Notes: generated by a model not told the origin, from the letters alone. Counted from the first letter of the stretch, positions 1 through 12,758 are shown. The stretch: 64,000 nt of DNA from Lactifluus volemus (GCA_022376515.1 WTXI01000003.1:1302001-1366000), one strand, 5' to 3'. Program-made: numbers and translations.

Positions 1-2964
1 CTCTGGCAACCTGATCTCTCTGTTGGTCGCTGGTTTCTGTCTCCTTCAAACGGTCAAGTCGCTTTCTCAACCTAACGCCAACCGGCATAAACGACGATGG
101 GCTGAAGGAGAAATCAAAACAGCCTCACGATTGTCGTTCATCGTCCTTACGGGAATCGATCAAGAGACATTCACCCGCACCGCGTGGTCCCATGGCCCAG
201 ATATTGTCAACGACTCCTGCCCATTCAGGACCCGCTTCCTCGCACTTTGTTTGAAATGAATCCCAGAATTGCTCCGGATGGATCGTCGGTACGCGGAGAA
301 TGTCACCGATGGTAGCGGCTTTCTCAGCCTCATCGTCAACTTCCACTGAACTTGAGCTGTCGGATGGCGTCCAATCCGCTAAGAGCCGCTTAACGACAGT
401 CAGGTTATTCCGTAAAAAGTCAGCAATCAGGTCCGGGATGGGGGCGGCTCGGATGGTGAATGTTATGAGATTCTGGAAGCTGCCACCGTGGATGGCGCCA
501 CGCGGTGCACCAGGCGTTTTCGGCGGTGCCATCTCTTTCGAAACATAAGGAGGAACTCTAACTCGCTCTTACTCGGCCGAACATACCTGATGCCTTTACA
601 GCCGTTTCCCGAAATGGAACAATCGGTTCTGAGGGCTGGATTTCCACCTTGGCGAACCTCTCGCGAAGGTCCTTCAGACATCGCTAAGAGTCCAAGGTTC
701 ACTATTACCACCCGTGGGAATTACCCCAAATAAACGCACCTCCAGGTGTAGTTCCCCTGCAGTCAGTATAACATGCTCTCCGGTTGATTGCTGGAAAGTC
801 TCTACGCATGGATCAGCATGGCTAAGAAGCTTCATCCCGCGGATGAGCTTGGGCATATCGGCAGGTATCGCCGGTTCTAGAGCTACTCGGACAATTGGCG
901 GAGCCTGGAAACTTGTAAGCCGCGGGTGAGAATAGCGAATATCGGCATACCAGTCGGTTGACCCCACCCAAGTTAATCGTCCAATCTTGCGCATGCTCAC
1001 CTTGGATCCCAGCTGCATGTGGAGCACAGATTGTTGCACTCCGCCATACCGAACCTTCGAGTCCCCTGATGGCGAAGATATTCCCTGCGCTCACATGGTC
1101 CACCGTGACCAGATCACGTCCCATCATCGTGTAGAGACCATCAACTGTCGTATTGACAACGTGTGGCTTGTTGCGCGGGTGGGTTGGTTCAAACGCGTTG
1201 TCGTACCTTGGAAGGACGCATGCAACAGTGCTGCGGACGTGAATAACACCTGAGTAGAGTCTAGCAAATGCCAAGAGGGTCTCGCTCGCGTCCTTTACGT
1301 CACGAGGGATTTCTCCGGTAGCCGTGTGTGCGGTATTTTGGTCAGGGGAAGGGGAAGGTGACCCAGCTCTGGACTGTTCTTGACTTCCTTCGTTCCTGAC
1401 GCGTGCCTCTCGTACACGGGCCCGTGCCTCATCGACCGACAATGTCGGCTTCTTGTATTCTGGTAGTTGGGACGTAGGCACCGCAAACATCTTGCTCACG
1501 TATGCAACAACGTGGGCACTCTCACTTGCATCGCAGGAATACAGGTCCTTCTCGAGTTTTGACTTTGGTTCGACGTGCGATTCAATCGAGTCGGGATGGA
1601 GCATCATGGGTATCCTAGTCGGTTGAGCAGCACGCGGAGATGGAATGATGTCTATGATAGTTTGAATGGTAGCTGTGGATAACGGGAGCCACTGCGTGAA
1701 CATAAGCGAGAGGAGGTGGTTGCGATCCTTGGAATTCATGTCCCGTGGGGGAATCTTGAGATTCAGCGTTGAAACGATTTTATTAACCTTGTCAGCATTT
1801 CTACGGTCGTCACTTTGCTCAGCCAATTCTGGGGAGGAGGGGGAGAAAAAGAAAGGCCTACGGGTTCAGCAGCACGGCGTCGTACACTGCCCAAATGTTT
1901 TCGAGTACGAATTGGACAAACAACGGTTTCAACGAACGGCCGCGGAGGTGCTTATGACTGACGACCCTCTTTGTCTTCGGGTCAAGGTAAAAGTCGCCCC
2001 ACAGCACTCTCTTGAAGTTAGCTTCCTTGATACCCAGCTTGGTCGCGAAGATCTGCGCGAATTTAGCCACGCGGAAACCCCACCCACCAAGAGCGGACGC
2101 GAACACGACGTTTCCTTTCTGAGGGGCAAAGTAAATGTCCTCATCGTCTTTCTCCTGAAAACTATCATCAGCCTCGTCGTTCACGAGCGCTTCCGCCTGT
2201 TCCGCAACTGCGTCTTTCTTTCTCGCAAGCCGACGCTCGCGTTCCTCGCGCCAACGGAGATCGTCCACCATGCGTTCGCCGGCAAAGAAACTGCCCATGA
2301 CCGCGTTGGCCTGCTCGATGAGCTGAGTGAGATGATGATACGCTTCCATCGGCGTCTGCTTGAGCTCCGTCACTAGACGATCTAATTTGTTGATCACGAG
2401 AATCGGGCGTAGGCGATCGACCCAGGCCTGGCGCAGAACTGACACCGTCTAAGTGAAGGAGCGAAAAAAATTAAAATTAAAAAAGTCAGGGTCGAAATGA
2501 CCCCGGGGGGAGAGGGAGGGGGGTTAAGCACTTGCGAAGAAACGCCCTCAACGACGTCTACGAGGACGAGCGCGCCATCCACCAAGCGAGACGCGGTCGA
2601 CACCTCGCTCGAAAAGTCGACGTGCCCCGGTGTATCGATCATATTCACAAAGTATGTTCTTGGAGAGCTTCCTATGTAAGGTCTGTGTCATGCTGCGTCG
2701 CCTGTGACACGTCCTGCGATCGCACGCACCGCCATCTACGGATTTCTCCAAGACTTTGAACCTCAGCGAGACCGCACTGCTCTCCATGGTGATTCCCCGC
2801 TCCTGCTCGTCTTCTCTGCTATCCATGTAACGTATCTTACCGGCCATACGCGATGAGATAATATTGTTCGCAGCCAACAACGCATCCATAAGAGTCGTCT
2901 TTCCGTGATCAACATGGCCGATGGTTGTCACGACACGAATGTCGGTTGACTCTGCTGTTGACAT
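1..2964 (-). CDS. EFL1: Elongation factor-like GTPase 1, 60S ribosome assembly factor (3' end off the window)
   Basis: This is an EF-2-like GTPase. In known members (yeast Ria1/Efl1, human EFL1) it works with SBDS in the cytoplasm to release eIF6/Tif6 from pre-60S subunits. Seen here: the P-loop GHVDHGKTT near residue 16, DTPGHVDF (G3) in exon 2 and NKLD (G4) in exon 3. A lysine/glutamate-rich insert ([13 protein letters not shown]) follows, then domain II with the GLEG region, then the EF-G-like stretch [15 protein letters not shown]. The start is the ATG at 2964, which opens [12 protein letters not shown]. About eight short introns are needed, for example the one splitting LHLE from [10 protein letters not shown] near 670-725. 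The last exon (near 1-66, reading [10 protein letters not shown]) runs off the left edge, so the extreme C-terminus is missing. The fairly long spacer rich in Ser, Pro and Arg between GTPase and domain II is usual for this family. Confidence 0.93.
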
Positions 2965-3034
2965 GGGTAGGAGATAAACCTGTCTACCTCACTCCGGACC
3001 GGCTCACACAGCGAAGATAGGAACTATTATAGGG

Positions 3035-4613
3035 TTAGGTTCGAGCTACTATCTTCTCTAAGCTTTCTCTAACAGTACTATCCAGGCCTTTTCCAATGAA
3101 TACAAGCTTTCCACGCTCCGGTAATCCAACATCGTCCCCCACCAATGGCTCCAACTCATAAAGGTTCCGGACTCCCTGAAGCACCAATGTTTGGCCCGAG
3201 TGTGTTCCAAATATCCCTTTACAACGCAGAACCTCCAGCGGCCGGTGACGAGTATCTGCAGAGTGTTCAGGGAGTTGTGACTCCCACAATACGACCTGAA
3301 TCCACTTCTCTAGGCGCTCTTGCTGCTTGGGCGACAACACGGGACAGCTAATCTGCAAACTCGTGATACCGCGCACCTGGTAATGTATACTGCTGTGTTG
3401 ATTGTCCGATCCTTCGTGATTGTGCGAAGCATGGTCATGGTCATCGAGTAGTGGGCCGTCATGTAAGGGAACCCGTGACGTATATGCACGAATATCGATG
3501 ACGTGCTTGAGATCGATGTTAGCTCGGACCGTGCGGTGAATCGTGACAGCAGGGTTGATCTTGAAGAGCAGATCCTCCGTTTCCCGAAGGTCGACCGCAG
3601 ATACCAAGTCCGTTTTGTTTAACAAAATGACATCCGCAGCGGCGATTTGCCTATGTCGGTTTTAGAACATGCAGGTGATATGTAACCAAGACGGACACCG
3701 ACTGACCTCAGGCTTTCGCCAATACCTTCTTGAGTACGGTCCTCCTCCATTTGCTAACCGACAGATGATATGAATGAAGCTCATATGCTCTGGCAAAGTC
3801 GCGTACCTGTTTCCCAAATACCGCGTCTACTACGCAAACGACACCGTCTAGCACGATATCCTTTCCCTTTCCTCGGTTAAACTCCTCGTTGCGCCAGAAT
3901 ATCGACGCGATTGGGCCTGGGCAGTACAATTATTCAACGCCAGTGTGTTAGCCATGACAACATACCTGGATCCGCCAGCCCAGTGGTTTCTAATAGAATA
4001 TAATCGAATGCACCCTTGCGCTGCATCAACTTCTCGATGGCCGCAATGCCAGAATCCTTGATGCTACAGCACAGACAGCCATTGGAGAGTTCGAGGAACT
4101 CTTCGGACGACTGTGCAAAGGGATCCGACGCGGAAGAAACGTTGATAGCCCTGGCTGTCCTGTCATCACGTCACTGCACCCCACCGAGACATGGTGGCTA
4201 GACAAACATTCGATGTCCTAGATAGATGTAAGCTTACCCTTCGAGATGACAGAAATTTTGGGTTATATACAGCTGTATCCCCGAATTCGTTCATGATAAC
4301 CGCGATGCGGTACCCATGATGCTCAGTGAGGATGCGCCTTGAATGACGTCGTCAAACTTTTCAGAGGTAGGTTTTAAGGGTGATTACCGAGACAGACATA
4401 CTTTAGGAGTGTAGACTTTCCTGCACCGAGGAAGCCCGATATGATTGTAAGAGGCACTTGATGATCTAAGGCGACATGATTATCGATGACTCGGACGGCA
4501 GGGCTCCCAGGCTCCAGTTCAATCAATGTACTGTCACGCGTTGTGAGAACTATGGGCGGCTGGGCAGAAACGACAAGTGACAGGACAGGCTCACGGGATA
4601 TCTTCGTCGTCAC
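3035..4613 (-). CDS. ZNG1: CobW/COG0523 GTPase, ZNG1-like zinc chaperone
   Basis: This is a G3E-family metallochaperone. ZNG1/CBWD members hand zinc to methionine aminopeptidase in a GTP-dependent way. The sequence shows the P-loop [11 protein letters not shown] (residues about 56-66), the metal-binding GCLCC motif encoded around 4064-4079, a Walker-B-like stretch ending TTGLADPG, and NKTD for guanine recognition near 3610. A histidine-rich linker ([10 protein letters not shown]) precedes the CobW C-terminal domain, which ends near [21 protein letters not shown]. Several short introns interrupt it. The C-terminal domain lies in one exon (3035-3625). It sits 70 bp upstream of EFL1 on the same strand and diverges from the phosphatase-like gene at 4763. 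The N-terminal 50 residues before the P-loop are weakly conserved, so the first ATG is a reasonable but unproven start. Confidence 0.9.
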
Positions 4614-4762
4614 TCATCCGTAAGTGGTTAAGGGCCAGTGGGAATTCAGACTGGCACGCGGGCGGCGGGCGGATGTCTGTCATCAATCGTATTACATACC
4701 AACGTGACTCCTCCTCCTCCCCCCCTTTGTTTCCAAAACTCAACCGCATCATAACCAATTAT

Positions 4763-5794
4763 CATGGATGTCAAGTTTGCACCCGATTCTCAAGAACTCC
4801 GCGATCTAATACAAGGGCCAGGGGATGTAGAGTGGAGGTACGTGCTACCGTCGGCGGCTCTCATCTAATCATGACGCGAAGCGCAGATACGACATGCGAC
4901 ACCAATGTCAGGAGATCCTACCCGGCCTCCTACTTGGCCCATTCCAAGTTTCCAAGAACCTATCTACGCTCAAGGACCTTGGTATTTCGCATATGTACGC
5001 GTCCTTATACATAATTCAAATACCGCATACCCTCCTGAGCTCTTGGTCTCCTTGGGCCGTCTCCCGCCCGCAGAGTCTGCATTCGCGATGAAAAGGAAGC
5101 GTTCTCCGTTCGCCCTCGTTTCCCAGATTCCTTTGAATATCTCGTTCTTGATGTGCAAGATTCTGAGGAGCAGAATCTAATCCGTTTGTTTCCAAGGTTT
5201 GTACGGTGAATCATCGATGCACCCCCTACCTCATGTGCGGCGCACCATCTCAGAGCCCAACAATTCATAAACACCGCCCTCTCACAGGGTGGGCGCATTT
5301 TGGTTCATTGCAATGGTAAGCCCTTGCCTGTTACAACTCAACATTGGTCCTTGAAGCAGGTCCCCTCCAGGTGGGATCAGCCTCTCACCAGCCTTCGTGA
5401 TTATGTTTGTGATGCAACACTACCGCTATCATGGGAAGATGCCCTCCACATGGTTCAAAACCGGCGGTATTGCATCTCTCCGAATGGCGGGTTTCTAACC
5501 CAGATTAAGGTATGCATTAAGAGGGTTCATCATCGCGGAAAACGGGTTAAGCAGGGGGTATAACTGATAGGAATACGAAAGCATTTACAAGGCCAACTTG
5601 GCAGTATCAATGTTCCCCGCGAATCACCACGCGGCGGCGCCACGACGAAACGGGAGGACGATGGTGACGACGACGACGAACGGTGCGCAAACGCATCTTG
5701 TCATGTTGCGGCGACTAATTCAGCCTCTAGGGAAGACAAGCGAGCACTCGTGGACACTAGCCTATCATATGATCCTGATGCTATGGAGTCATGA
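4763..5794 (+). CDS. STYX-like dual-specificity-phosphatase-fold protein, catalytic Arg replaced; frame interrupted
   Basis: The product resembles STYX-type proteins: MDVKFAPDSQELRD, then the GLLLGPFQVSKNLSTLKDLGI core, VCIRDEKEAF, the P-loop, and a WEDALHMVQNRRYC helix followed by EYESIYKANLA. The P-loop reads HCNGGISLS. The Cys is kept but the Arg of HCxxGxxRS is Leu, so classical phosphatase activity is doubtful; a scaffold or pseudophosphatase role is inferred from STYX. The tail is acidic (KREDDGDDDDERC) as in STYX. Two features break the frame. A base appears to be missing near 5423-5430 between VMQHYR and SWEDAL. The change before the acidic tail (around 5600-5655) needs either a 54-nt intron or a second missing base. 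About six exons. It is divergent from the ZNG1-like gene and converges on HUT1. Confidence 0.75.
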
Positions 5795-5913
5795 CACGCT
5801 CACCCCGCTGTGTTATCGTAGACTCGGCTCTTACGCTCTTGTTTCTGTGCTTTCGTCTTCCCATCTAATTCGTAATCTATATCATCGGTACCAGCGGATA
5901 TTATGGGGGGGAT

Positions 5914-7301
5914 CTATAAAGATTTAAGCTTTGCCTTTTCTTCCTCATGAATAACCCGCTTTGCGTGAACGTCTAAAGGAGAACGTGGCTTAATGAGTGC
6001 GCATTGACAAATAAATTCGGTTCACCTCGACGTTTGACCCAGGCCTCCACGGAAATGCCAGCGAAAACTACGCCTGCTCCTGCCCATTGACCTGGTGTTA
6101 ACCTGTGTTGTATAGAACGACAGAGAGGAGCATAGTGAAGAGCTTGCGCGTTAGAGTGATTGTCCTGAGGTCATTGGTCAGGGAGAATAGAGGAAAAGCT
6201 GTTGTGGACAACACATACACAAGGGTGAGGGATCCGAAATGCTGCAGCGTCTCGAAAATGAACAACTGGCCCAAGGCACCGGTCAAAGCAAACTGAGCCA
6301 GCGGGTATATGATAGATGGATGCGTCCGAAGGAACTCGAGAGCGTTCCTGAGCTCGGTTTCGCCTCCTTGGGACGGGTGGAGAACGGGAATGTGCGGCAG
6401 CGGAAGTATGGAAATAAAAGAAGTGAGAATTGTGCAGAGAAGGTTGATCCATAACATCATCTGCTGGCCGGACACCTTGTATCGTGCAAAAATTTCGTCC
6501 TGCGTTGAATTCGTTGCGCCATCCAGGATCAGGTTGATGAGGAGATATGTCATTCCGATGATGCTGTGCCATAGAGCGGGATTGCTTTGGCCCTTTGCGG
6601 CATGTTTTGCCGCTCCCTCTCCCCCAAAGCCCATAAACATAGTAATGCCTACTGTCACGAGTGCGACGACGACATATTTATGCCGCGCAAACGCGCGACG
6701 ATATAGGATAACGTTCATTAACATGACTGGTACCAGTTTACAAGACTTGGCGAGTACCATGGCGGGGTATGAGATGTGGGAGAGCGCAGCGAAACCGAAC
6801 GGCGCGGCGAAGGTGATGAAAAGGGAACACTGGATGTACCGCAGTAGAAGCGATTTGGAAAACGAGTGCTCTGAACGCGCCGATGCATGACCGTTTGTAT
6901 TTCCATTTCCGACGCCATTTGATTTCGTTTTGGTATATGCGACTGAGGGGGAGATGCCGAGGAGCTCTGAGAGTGTTTGACCGGGTTTCCGCCTCAACAA
7001 AAGGTATGCAAGGGCAGATGCACAACTGAGGGCACTCTGACAAGTGCTAAGGAATATGGGTGACTTGAACTTATCTGACGTTTTGCCATCTAAAGATTGG
7101 AAGGGAACGGATACTAAAGCAGCAAGTCAGATAGCTTCGAAAACGATGGCCTGCATGTCTTACATCGCTCTTGTGAAATAGCCCATAACTAGAAGTTGTG
7201 CAGCAACTCAGCGTCAACTACAATATCTATGAATTATCACTCACCAGAAACATTGAATAGACGCCAAACACACAGACCGCGAGTCTACGCAAACATAACA
7301 T
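5914..7301 (-). CDS. HUT1: HUT1-type UDP-galactose / nucleotide-sugar transporter, ER membrane (SLC35B1 family)
   Basis: This is a multi-pass drug/metabolite-superfamily transporter. Hut1/SLC35B1 proteins sit in the ER and exchange nucleotide sugars or ATP. Seen: a first helix opening [19 protein letters not shown], then [64 protein letters not shown] and [11 protein letters not shown]. The end reads [21 protein letters not shown] followed by a Lys-rich tail ([10 protein letters not shown]) that would suit ER retention. The start at 7301 is the first in-frame ATG of a 5' mini-exon; at least five introns follow. One base is missing near 6104-6109. As read, the protein would stop after VLYNTG, whereas adding one C restores [10 protein letters not shown], the expected family sequence. 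I treat that as sequencing error. Confidence 0.88.
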
Positions 7302-7603
7302 TAGCCATGGCCACATATCATGAACTTGTCAGAAAAGTACCTAAGAAGGACATTCTGACAAAAAGACGTTGGACGGTTCTAACACCGACAGTTATAAGCT
7401 AATTAGAAATGGAGAGATGGTCAACGTGGCATCAGTCTCACCGACGTGTTTCGATCTTAACCCCATTTTAGGGCCGAGTAACTAACTTGATGCCGATCCG
7501 CCAAAGGGTCACCCTGACTGAACCTGGACCTCGTAGAAAGGAAGCCTCAAATGATGTGATTGAACCTTCCAAAGTAACAAATCGTTCTCAGTCTGGCCGT
7601 TAT
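7302..7603. other. Intergenic stretch between HUT1 and the SET-domain gene
   Basis: About 300 bp between the divergent start of HUT1 and the uncertain 5' end of the SET-domain gene. It should hold the shared promoter. I see no convincing TATA box, repeat or RNA gene. Confidence 0.4.
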
Positions 7604-8889
7604 GTCACTCATTCTATCCATCCCCAAAGATATTCTGGGCTTCATGGGTACGGATTGCGTTTGTCGCGACTTGCATTGCAGCCCTTTTTGGCTCGCTTTA
7701 CTGGACCGGGGCCTTTCCATTATTATTCAACTCGCTAGTAGAGCCACATGAACCGGCCCCGCCTTCAGTGTCTGGAACTTTCCTGGTAAAGGGAAAGGTC
7801 TGATTGCTGTTCGCAATATCCGGGTAGGCATTCATGGAATTTGGAAAACAGACGCTTTAAAACCTTTTGTGTTGTTCAGCGGGGCGAGTTGTTGATTCGT
7901 GAACGACCCCTGGTTTTGGTTCCAAGTAAAAGTACGTGGGCCGTGAAACCGTACAGAAGACATATAACTCATTGTCGGTGGAGTCACGACTTCACCTTCT
8001 CAGTTGCTATTCGACTCAGTGCAGCGGCTGCCACCTGAGAAAGCTGCTTCGTTCTACAACCTATCGTATGTGAATTTGCCTCAAGACCTTTCCCCTGAGG
8101 AGTTCGCGAAGCAACTCCCGCTTGCTATTTTCCGGACCAACGCCGTGGCTGCGGGTTCCGACGCCGGACTATTTCCGGTGATGGCACGCCTGAATCATGG
8201 ATGCTCAAGTGCTTTCAACTCGATTTATTCATGGAGAGAGCGAGAGGGTATCCTAGTTGTACACGCTCTCAAGGACATCAAGAAAGGCGATGAACTACTC
8301 ACAGCATATTTCAGTACGATGCAAACCCGAGACGAACGAAGGTAGGAACTTCTTTCTCAGCATCAGTCCGTGTGTGAGTGATAAGTCTATTAATAGACAT
8401 CATCTCAAGCAGAGCTATGGGTTTCACTGCACGTGTACATGTTGCGCCTTGACTAGCGAGAAATCGAAGGCGTCTGATATCCGGTTGGCAACTATGAGCG
8501 ATCTATACAAACGCCTCCGCACATGGGGGGAAGGTAAAATTGACGGGGGAGAAGCTATTCGGGTAGTGAAGCGAATTTGGGCTGTCGGTGACAAAGAGGG
8601 GTATACGAGCGAGCGCGGCCGTCTGGCAGCTGACGCTGTAATTGTTGCGGTGGCTCATTCAGAGTACGTCCCTCCTCCAGGCTTCCAGTCGAGTCAAACT
8701 AAAGAAACGTACAGTGCAGAAGCAGCGGTGGAATGGGCCCAACTAGCACTGCGATGGGCATCATACGAGCTAGGAACCGATAGCGATCTTGCGGAGGAGA
8801 TGCGAATAGCGATGCAGGGGCCAAGAAGTCATGTCATGTGGGGACAGAGACATAGTATGCGTATTGATAAGCCATTGGCGAGTATGTAG
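7604..8889 (+). CDS. SET-domain protein methyltransferase (SMYD/SET5-like), N-terminus unresolved
   Basis: The SET core is clear: PGKGKGLIAVRNI (the GxG SAM-binding start), RGELLIRERPLVLV, then LNHGCSSAFNSIYSW (the NHxC SAM/knot motif), GDELLTAYF, and a post-SET cysteine cluster YGFHCTCTCCAL. Proteins of this class methylate lysines of histones or ribosomal factors; the substrate cannot be read from sequence. No MYND zinc finger is visible in the split SET position. An upstream hydrophobic stretch (IAFVATCIAALFGSLYW) suggests an N-terminal membrane anchor. The reading frame changes at the TTT run at 7779-7781, where a missing T best explains the join of VSGT to FPGKGKG. The true start is uncertain: the ATG at 7604 is in a different frame from the helix. 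Three introns are visible downstream. Confidence 0.8.
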
Positions 8890-9042
8890 CCGGGTTGTTA
8901 TGTAATACGGCACGGTTACATTGCGATAATCGCGTAAATTTACAACGATTGTGATTACATAATTAGGTACCCAATCGGAACCGGTTTTATATGGCTGCGC
9001 CGCATCTTGTTCTCTTAGACTCTGACTCTCCTCTCCTCTCTC

Positions 9043-11393
9043 ATGGCGCTTACTCCTTCCTCAGACGTGCTTGTGCTCGTCTTGGGCGTCGTCTTGGCCG
9101 CCTTATACCTCTTTCGTGATCAAATATTTAGTTCATCCCCCAAACCGAAATCTGCTACCTCACTTCCAGCTAAGGAGGCAAATGGTCATGGAAATCCCCG
9201 TGATTTTGTCGCAAAAATGAAAGCTGGTGTACGTTGCTTTCTCTACCTTGTCTCTTAATTTCTTATCGTTGTCATGTAGAAAAAACGTCTTGTCATTTTC
9301 TATGGCTCACAGACTGGTACTGCCGAAGAGTACGCTATCCGTATCGCCAAGGAAGCCAAATCCAAGTTTGGTCTTGCCTCTCTTGTCTGTGATCCCGAAG
9401 AATACGACTTTGAGAATTTGGACGAAATTCCCGAGGACTGTGCTGCGATCTTCGTAATGGCGACTTATGGTGAAGGCGAACCTACCGACAATGCTGTGCA
9501 GCTTATGCAAAATCTTTCGGACGACTCTTTCGAATTCAGCAAGGGTGAACATAAACTTAACGGTCTCAAATACGTCGTCTTCGGTCTCGGCAACAAGACT
9601 TACGAACACTACAATGTCATCGCGAGACAGGTCGACGAACACCTTACCAAGATGGGTGCTACGCGGATCGGTGAGCGCGGAGAAGGTGACGACGACAAGA
9701 GCATGGAGGAAGATTATCTTGAATGGAAAGATGGCATGTGGGATGCATTCGCACGTGTAATGGACGTCGAGGAAGGTCAAGGTGGCGACTCTGCCGACTT
9801 TGCTGTGTCTGAAATCCAGGACTCCCTCCCGCCTGAGAAGGTCTATCACGGTAAGCTATCTTCCTTCTCACAATCGACAGTTATTCACAACCCGGTAGGC
9901 GAGTTGTCTGCCCGTGCGCTCAACAGATCCAAGGGTATTCATGATGCAAAGAACCCATACGCTGCCCCCATTACGGTCTCCCGCGAGCTGTTCCAGAATA
10001 CCCAAAACCGGAACTGTGTCCACGTGGAATTCGGCATTGAAGGTTCGGGCATAACTTACCAGCATGGTGATCACGTGGGTGTCTGGCCATCAAACCCAGA
10101 TGTTGAGGTGGAACGCCTTCTATGTGCTCTTGGTCTTTCGGAGAAGAGGAATACCGTCATTGGAATCGAATCTCTTGACCCAGCCCTTGCCAAAGTCCCA
10201 TTCCCAGTACCTACTACCTATGCCACAGTACTACGCCACTATATCGACATCAGTGCTGTCGCCGGCCGACAGATTCTCGGTGTTTTAGCTAAATTCGCAC
10301 CTAACCCTGGGGCTGAGGCCTATCTCCGAGAGCTCAATACACGCAAGGAAGAGTATCATGCCGTCGTCACTGAGGGCTGCCTCAAAGTTGGCGAGGTCCT
10401 CCAGCTTGCTTCTGGCAACGACGTCAACGTATTCCCTACCACCCAGAACACCACCGCATGGAACATTCCTTTTGACATTATCGTCTCTTCTATCCCTCGC
10501 CTTCAACCTCGGTATTACTCAATTCTTCTAGCCCAAAGCTTAATCCAAACTCCATCCATGTCACGTGTGTGGTGCTCAAATACGATTCTGCCGGTTCTCG
10601 AATCCCGCCCCGACCTATCTTTGGTGTTGGCTCCAATTTCCTCCTAAACCTCAAATATTCTGTCAATGGGGAACGGCCCCGCTCGTCGGTGAAGGCATTG
10701 GACCCGCCGCGGCCTTATTCCCGTCGTATGCTATTGAAGGTCCCAGAGGTGCACATTACGAAGGGTCCGTTTACAAGGCCCCGTTCATGTTCGTCGATCC
10801 ACTTTCCGGCTTCCTACCAACCCGAAGAGTCCCATCATTATGATTGGCCCGGGGACTGTAAGTTGCTTTGCTGCTTCATGGATATAGCTCCTCTCACAGA
10901 CTTATCTGTTCAGGGTGTTGCACCATTCCGTGGCTTTGTTCAGGAACGAGTTGCTCTCGCTCGACGTTCGATAGAGAAGAATGGACCAGATGCACTCAAT
11001 GACTGGGGGAACATCTATCTTTACTATGGCTGTCGGCGATCGACTGAAGACTACCTTTACAAGGAGGAGTGGCCCGAATATGTCAGGGAACTTCAAAGCA
11101 AATTCACGCTACGTGCTGCGTTCTCTCGCGAGCCACCATATAAACCGGACGGCGGGAAGATCTACGTCCAAGATCTGATCTGGGAGGACCGTACCCAGAT
11201 TGCGGACGCGATCTTGAATGGCAAGGGTTACATATATATCTGTGGTGATGCAAAGAGCATGAGTAAATCTGTCGAGGAAACCCTTGCGCGTATCCTTGGC
11301 GAGGCAAAGGGTGGATCAATGGAGGTTGAGGGTGCTGCAGAGGTAAAACTACTGAAGGAGCGATCAAGACTGATGTTGGATGTTTGGAGCTGA
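9043..11393 (+). CDS. CPR1: NADPH-cytochrome P450 reductase
   Basis: This ER flavoprotein passes electrons from NADPH through FAD and FMN to P450s and to squalene monooxygenase. Seen in order: an N-terminal anchor helix (VLVLVLGVVLAALYLF), FMN loops GSQTGTAEEYA, ATYGEGEPTDNA and GLGNKTYEHYN, the connecting domain, the FAD motif RYYSISSSP, GVGSNFLL, the NADPH site GPGTGVAPFRGF, YYGCRRSTEDYLY and YICGDAKSMS. The C-terminal DVWS carries the expected aromatic residue stacking on FAD. The start ATG at 9043 directly precedes the anchor. Two introns are seen (about 9228-9279 and 10857-10915). Three single-base losses break the frame near 10523 (T), 10672 (A) and 10783 (G). Restoring each gives perfect family sequence, which argues strongly for sequence error. 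It probably serves the P450 at 13.8-15.7 kb among others. Confidence 0.95.
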
Positions 11394-11595
11394 ACGGATT
11401 AGATGTTAGACTAGATGACTACTTGACGACTGCTCATGTAGTTAAGTATGCTTATGATTACAGTACATTAGAAGACGCTCTATAAATGGTCTTTCTCCCT
11501 CAAGAGTGTTACGTTTAGATGCACTATATCCTTAATCTCACCGCTACCTCATCACTTCTTTCCAGAGCCTAGTCGTACTACCACTTTGCGATTAG

Positions 11596-12758
11596 ATGCT
11601 AACACTACGGACTTCGCCGTTTTTGCTTGCTACTTTTCCCCGCCCGCGCGTGCGATTCCCTGTGACAGCCCTTCCCCCATCTTTAGAACGCGGTTCACGG
11701 CCACATTCCAACGACCCACCACCAGGCAGGGTGATAGAATCACGGCTGAAAAACTCGCCTTCAGCTCCTTCCTCTGGACCCGTGTCCAGCGAGGCAGTAC
11801 GTAGAAAATGTTCAATCGAAAATCCGACAGTGGTCCGAAAGGAACACCATCGCCCTACGTCACCGTGCGGACACTCTGGTCGCGCGTCTAGCGGTTTCTT
11901 TCACTCGCCTCGGGGGAGAGATGAACAAGGTAACTGGCTACGATGAAATCGAAGAATTGAAGCGACAAGTGGTCTCGCAGGGTACGTCGTCTCCTTGCCC
12001 CATTCTGGCGATCGTTTCTGGGGTGTTTCTCACATGCATAGAGGTTCGCATTTCTGCCTCTAGAAAGGCGGCGCGCAATGCAAAAGCGGCTTACGAGGAG
12101 GCGGTACAAAACCGATCCGACTCGCAGCGCGAAGTCAATAGCCTCCTAGAACGCAAGTCCATGTGGACCGACGCGGACGTTTCGCGCTTTACGGCCTTGT
12201 TGCGGCAGGAGCGTGCGCTGGAACAGGAGGAATCGCTCGCCAAGATCACGGTCGCGCAAACCGAGGATGAGGTCGAGCGCGAGTTTAGCGCGCTGATGCG
12301 CACCATCCTCGCGCGGTATCACGAAGAACAAGTCTGGTCGGACAAGATTCGCAGCGTGTCTACGTATGGACAGCTCGCCGTGCTCGGCGTGAACGTGTTC
12401 GTGTTCGTGCTCGCGATCGTGCTCGTCGAACCGTGGAAGCGCCGTCGACTCACGCAGGCTTTCGAGAGGAAAGTTCAGGAGTTGGAAGCGACGAACTTGG
12501 ACGCAGTCACCAAGGGGATGAACGCTCTGCAGAATCGCTTGGAGGAACAACAAGTTAAGGTCCTTGCGGGCTTGCGGGGTTTCGAGTACGCTTTCCACAC
12601 CGATAGTGCGAGAACGGGATGGGTCCGTAGTGGAGGGGATGCCCCCGGCGTTGGTGTTTGCTGGTATCAATCTCACCAACGACGACGTGAAATTGATCGC
12701 CGCATCCGTGACTACTGGTATATTGGCTTGGGCCATCAGAGGCTGGGTAGGGTATTGA
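11596..12758 (+). CDS. SHE9: She9/Mdm33-type mitochondrial inner-membrane protein
   Basis: She9/Mdm33 is an inner-membrane protein of mitochondria with large matrix coiled coils, involved in membrane fission and cristae form. The N-terminus (MLTLRTSPFLLATFPRPRVR) is Arg-rich and lacks acids, like a matrix presequence. The conserved core follows: IRQWSERNTIALRHRAD, GGEMNKVTGYDEIEELKR, coiled coil AARNAKAAYEEAVQNR, SLLERKSMWTDADVSRFT, then a first helix LGVNVFVFVLAIVLV and WKRRRL. The best C-terminus uses another frame (VVEGMPPALVFAGINLTNDDVKLIAAS...GILAWAIRGWVGY), giving the second helix and a stop at 12758. Frame joins near 11795-11805 and 12560-12600 are both of the +1 kind and unresolved; short introns or indels could explain them. 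There is one clear intron near 11982-12041. Confidence 0.8.

Noticed and set aside
10500..10860. CPR as a pseudogene because of three frame breaks
   Set aside because: Each break is one lost base in a short run and the same pattern occurs in other essential genes, so sequence error is likelier.
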